Of a stretch of 15,693 nucleotides of DNA, positions 13,147 through 15,693 are shown piece by piece. The notes beneath the pieces were generated by a model. That model saw only the letters and a list, made by a program, of their open reading frames with translations, had not been told where the DNA came from and made no database searches. The stretch's first letter is position 1. The number at the start of each line of letters is the position of its first letter. Made by a program: the position numbers and the translations under genes. The DNA is from an uncultured cyanobacterium (lineage in GTDB: Bacteria > Cyanobacteriota > Cyanobacteriia > Cyanobacteriales > Geitlerinemataceae), in assembly GCA_937121005.1 (NCBI GenBank), contig CAKZKB010000103.1, positions 1 through 15,693 on the forward strand, in the 5' to 3' direction.

Positions 13147-13159
13147 AGGAGGGGGTTCG
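13147..13159 (+). promoter_or_regulatory. Shine-Dalgarno supporting the GTG start of cikA
   Basis: AGGAGG at 13147-13152 is followed by 7 nt and then GTG at 13160. The next in-frame candidate, ATG at 13196, has no purine-rich stretch before it. Confidence 0.55.
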
Positions 13160-15460
13160 GTGGGCAGTTGTTTGTATCCGTGTCAGTATCCGATAATGAC
13201 CGATGGTGCTTCTCAAATTGTATTCCGGCGGACGTTGCGGCTCGAAACTTTCGAGTGCGTCCGGGATTTGCTACAACAAATTTGGGACAGCCGGCCGGGA
13301 GGCGCGATGGTTTTTACCGAAGCGATCGTCTCCCCTCAATTTGCTTGCGATCGCGACATCGCCAACAGTTTTATTGTCGGCGTGTCCGATGGGTTTAGCG
13401 TGTTGTTGCGCGGCGATCGCATTGCCGATCGTTCTTTAGACACTTCTTTTCTCTCGAGTACCCTCACCTTCGATGGTGACGACATTGCGGCATTTTTAGA
13501 GACACTCGCTGCGGGAACATTTACCGATGGCCACCGCCACAACCTCGGCCGAGCCCGATCGCGGTTGCAGCCTAACGATCCCCAAGTCCAAAGTCAGTTT
13601 ACCTTTGCCCTGTTTGATTTGCTAGAACAGGCGGCACAACCTCCATCTTTAAGGCGAGACAGCGACGATCTGGCCTTAGAACGCTATCAGGTGCTCGATG
13701 AAATTATTGCCCAAGTCGATCGCAATTTCGATCTCTCTTTAGTGCTGGCCCGCGCTGTCGAGAAAATTCGCCAATGCTTGCACGTCGATCGACTGTTGGT
13801 GTATCAGTTCGATGCCGATCGACGCATGGCCGAAGTTCTCCAGCCCCACAACGGCGACTCCATCGAAGAACGAGCGCGATCGGGTTGCGTTACTTATCAA
13901 GCGCGATCGTCCGATCGGATTACATCCCTGCTTTCCTACGGCGCACCATTTCGGGTTGGCGGTCGCAATTGCCAGCTAGAAAAATACCGTCAAGGCTGCG
14001 TTCTAACCGTTGACGATCTTAAAGCGATCGATGGATTTCCAGAAGAAACTTGCCAGTTTTGGCAGACGCCGGAACTTCGATCGATGGCAATTTTTCCGAT
14101 CGTCGGTCGCGGCCAGTTATGGGGATTGCTCGTTGCTCATCATTGCTTTCAACCCCGAATCTGGAGCGAGAGCGACAAGCAGTTTTTGCAGCAAGTTAGT
14201 CGTTATTTGTCAATTGCAGTGGTGCAGTCGCGCTTGTCGGGGCAACTGGCACAAGAACATAACAACCTAGAACGCTGCGTTAGCGAACGCACGCAAGCCT
14301 TGGAAGATGCGGTTTTAGCAGCGCAAGCAGCCAACCGGATCAAGAATGAATTTATCTCGACCATGAGCCACGAATTACGAACGCCGCTCACCTGCGTTAT
14401 TGGGATGTCGGCGACGTTGCTGCATTGGTCTTTAGGGCAACTCAGCCCCAAACAACGGGAATACTTACAAAAGATCCACAGTAGCGGCGAGAAACTCATG
14501 GGATCGATCGACAATATTCTCGATATTTCTCGCTTGGAATCGGGTCAACTCACGTTACACAGTCGTTGGTTTTCCCTGTCGCGGTTGGTGCGCCAAACCC
14601 TGCGCCTCGTTGAAGATCGGGCGCGGGACAAGGACATCGAATTGAATGCGGAGGTGGAGATCGAACCCGAAGAAGACCAATTTTGTGCCGATCGCGATCG
14701 GGTGCGCCAAAGTCTGTTAAACTTACTCAATAATGCGATTAAGTTTACCCCCAAAGGAGGGAAGACCCTGTTGAAAGTGCAGCGCGATCGCTCGACAGCG
14801 ATCTTTGAAATTCAAGATACGGGTATTGGCATTCCCGACGATCGTAAGTCGCTGCTATTTCAAGCCTTTCAACAACTCGACTCCACCCACACTCGCAGTT
14901 ACGAAGGGATGGGGTTGGGGCTGGCATTAGCCAAGCAATTTATCGAGTTGCATGGTGGTTCCATTGAGGTCGAATCTGCCGTCGGTGTGGGATCTAAATT
15001 TACCGTGCGCCTTCCTTTACAAACCCACGTTCGTGGGTCGCGTTCCGATGGTCTATCCGCAGCAGAAGGAGGCTTAGAGATGCAGGCAAAAGCTAACCGC
15101 AATATTGTCTTGATCAGCGATCGCGATGAAGAAGCGACGCTCATTTGTAACGTCCTCACAGCAGCAGGATATCATGTGGTTTGGACGATCGAGGGATCGA
15201 CAGCCCTCGATCGCTTGGAGGTTTTACATCCCAAAGTCGCCCTCATTGATGCCGATTTATCTGACATGGATGGCTGCGATATTATTTCCAGTTTGCGCGG
15301 CGCACCCAGTACGCGATCGATTAAAATTTTACCCTTAGTTGATGCCAATATCCCCGATCGCTGTCAGTATTATTTAGAGTGCGGCGCTGACAATTGCTTG
15401 CAAAAACCCGTCGAACCTGAAGAGTTGTTAAATTGCGTCGCTGCATTGGTGACTGTCTAA
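13160..15460 (+). CDS. cikA: circadian input kinase CikA-like hybrid histidine kinase
   Basis: From GTG the protein has 766 residues; from the ATG at 13196 it has 754, the length I recall for Synechococcus elongatus CikA. Its order is that of CikA: an N-terminal cyanobacterial domain (about 15-165), a GAF domain (about 185-345), a short coiled coil (LERCVSERTQALEDAVLAAQ), a histidine kinase and a C-terminal receiver-like domain (about 646-766). The phosphorylated histidine is H404 in FISTMSHELRTPLTCVIGMS, a stretch very close to known CikA. ATP-site boxes follow (LLNLLNNAIKF, DTGIGIPDD, GMGLGLALAKQF). C298 in EETCQFWQ lies near the usual bilin cysteine. The receiver-like domain keeps D697 (VALIDADLSDMDG) and the KP motif. 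CikA relays light and redox (quinone) state to the KaiABC clock and acts on RpaA. No membrane segment is present. The stop overlaps the next start (TAATG). Confidence 0.82.
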   Translation: MGSCLYPCQYPIMTDGASQIVFRRTLRLETFECVRDLLQQIWDSRPGGAMVFTEAIVSPQFACDRDIANSFIVGVSDGFSVLLRGDRIADRSLDTSFLSSTLTFDGDDIAAFLETLAAGTFTDGHRHNLGRARSRLQPNDPQVQSQFTFALFDLLEQAAQPPSLRRDSDDLALERYQVLDEIIAQVDRNFDLSLVLARAVEKIRQCLHVDRLLVYQFDADRRMAEVLQPHNGDSIEERARSGCVTYQARSSDRITSLLSYGAPFRVGGRNCQLEKYRQGCVLTVDDLKAIDGFPEETCQFWQTPELRSMAIFPIVGRGQLWGLLVAHHCFQPRIWSESDKQFLQQVSRYLSIAVVQSRLSGQLAQEHNNLERCVSERTQALEDAVLAAQAANRIKNEFISTMSHELRTPLTCVIGMSATLLHWSLGQLSPKQREYLQKIHSSGEKLMGSIDNILDISRLESGQLTLHSRWFSLSRLVRQTLRLVEDRARDKDIELNAEVEIEPEEDQFCADRDRVRQSLLNLLNNAIKFTPKGGKTLLKVQRDRSTAIFEIQDTGIGIPDDRKSLLFQAFQQLDSTHTRSYEGMGLGLALAKQFIELHGGSIEVESAVGVGSKFTVRLPLQTHVRGSRSDGLSAAEGGLEMQAKANRNIVLISDRDEEATLICNVLTAAGYHVVWTIEGSTALDRLEVLHPKVALIDADLSDMDGCDIISSLRGAPSTRSIKILPLVDANIPDRCQYYLECGADNCLQKPVEPEELLNCVAALVTV

Positions 15461-15693
15461 TGGTACAATCGATCTTGAAGTTGCGAGCTATCCCATTGAT
15501 GGTGTTTAATCCAATCTCTTCTATACCGCCCGATACCCCCTTGTACGATCATCCTCTCCCAGAATTGGAAAACTGGCTGCGATCGCGGGGATGCCAGCAA
15601 GACGCGCAAGAACTCAATTTATGGACGGTGGAGGGTTCCGGTTGGAGTGCGGAATTAGAACTCGACATCGATCGCCTCACGGTTTCCTATCTC
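15460..15693 (+). CDS. DUF3143 family protein (partial, runs off the window)
   Basis: Seventy-eight residues are visible and the frame is open at the window edge. PPDTPLYDHPLPELENWLRSRGC followed by LWTVEGSGWSAELELDIDRLTVSYL matches the small cyanobacterial DUF3143 family, for which I know no function. The ATG at 15460 overlaps the cikA stop by one base (TAATG), suggesting coupling. The ATG at 15499, just before VFNPISSIPPDTPLYDHPLP, is closer to the usual family N-terminus and is an alternative start. No signal peptide is seen. Confidence 0.75.
   Translation, partial: MVQSILKLRAIPLMVFNPISSIPPDTPLYDHPLPELENWLRSRGCQQDAQELNLWTVEGSGWSAELELDIDRLTVSYL

Larger units (their letters stand above)
12658..13159. 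other. 500-bp divergent intergenic region between hicB-gmk and cikA
   Basis: No coding sequence is convincing here. The region contains a heptamer array (12660-12690), a hairpin with arms 12700-12706 and 12717-12723 whose minus-strand reading holds CCGCTTTAGCCC, the interrupted palindrome CCAG-6-CTGG at 12767-12780, a TATACT word at 12847-12852 with TTGAAA only 14 bp upstream (too close for a standard promoter), a GC hairpin at 12859-12882, and two overlapping hairpins at 12973-13004. It must hold the promoters of both flanking transcripts. Confidence 0.5.

Noticed and set aside
12658..13159. Missing hicA toxin gene or a small RNA gene near hicB
   Set aside because: No frame with HicA features was found on either strand, and no known RNA family could be recognised.

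Overview
The window reads as chromosomal DNA of a cyanobacterium, probably a filamentous or mat-forming one. The evidence is the very frequent GCGATCGC/CGATCG (HIP1-type) palindrome inside genes and the gene set itself: a CikA-like clock-input kinase, a DUF3143 gene, a cyanobacterial AroH and a SpoIID/LytB protein without sporulation. Intergenic regions are full of short tandem repeats with a 7-bp period, like the STRR repeats of cyanobacteria. I found no rRNA, tRNA, CRISPR array or complete insertion sequence.

Layout. Positions 1-116 hold a repeat-rich tail that may be the right end of an IS200/IS605-type element. Positions 117-3314 carry three minus-strand genes, read in the order spoIID/lytB-like, sppA, aroH, separated by gaps of about 145-165 bp filled with heptamer repeats and a G-rich tract. 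Positions 3639-5987 hold a plus-strand gene for an unusual three-part protein (TIGR03032 domain, TPR repeats, GT9-like glycosyltransferase domain). It meets, stop codon over stop codon, a decayed DUF4351 (Rpn-type) remnant at 5984-6247. Positions 6481-8709 hold a minus-strand RTX protein gene with a missing 5' end, bounded by an almost perfect 40-bp direct repeat. Directly behind it lies a plus-strand pair: a serpin lipoprotein (8855-10120) and a membrane-anchored CapA-type protein (10143-11729). A minus-strand hicB-like/gmk pair with a 4-nt ATGA overlap follows (12657-11858). A 500-bp intergenic region then leads into cikA (13160-15460), whose stop codon overlaps the start of a DUF3143 gene that runs off the right edge.

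Function. Nucleotide and aromatic metabolism (gmk, aroH), envelope and protein turnover (SpoIID, SppA, CapA, serpin), a secreted calcium-binding protein (RTX) and circadian input (CikA) sit next to each other without forming one evident pathway. No convincing new defence or mobile system is visible. The items most worth a second look are the TIGR03032-TPR-glycosyltransferase fusion, the in-frame direct repeat around the truncated RTX gene, heptamer arrays that abut or supply start and stop codons, active-site substitutions in AroH, translational coupling of a solitary HicB to gmk, and a CikA whose GAF cysteine and receiver aspartate both appear to be present.
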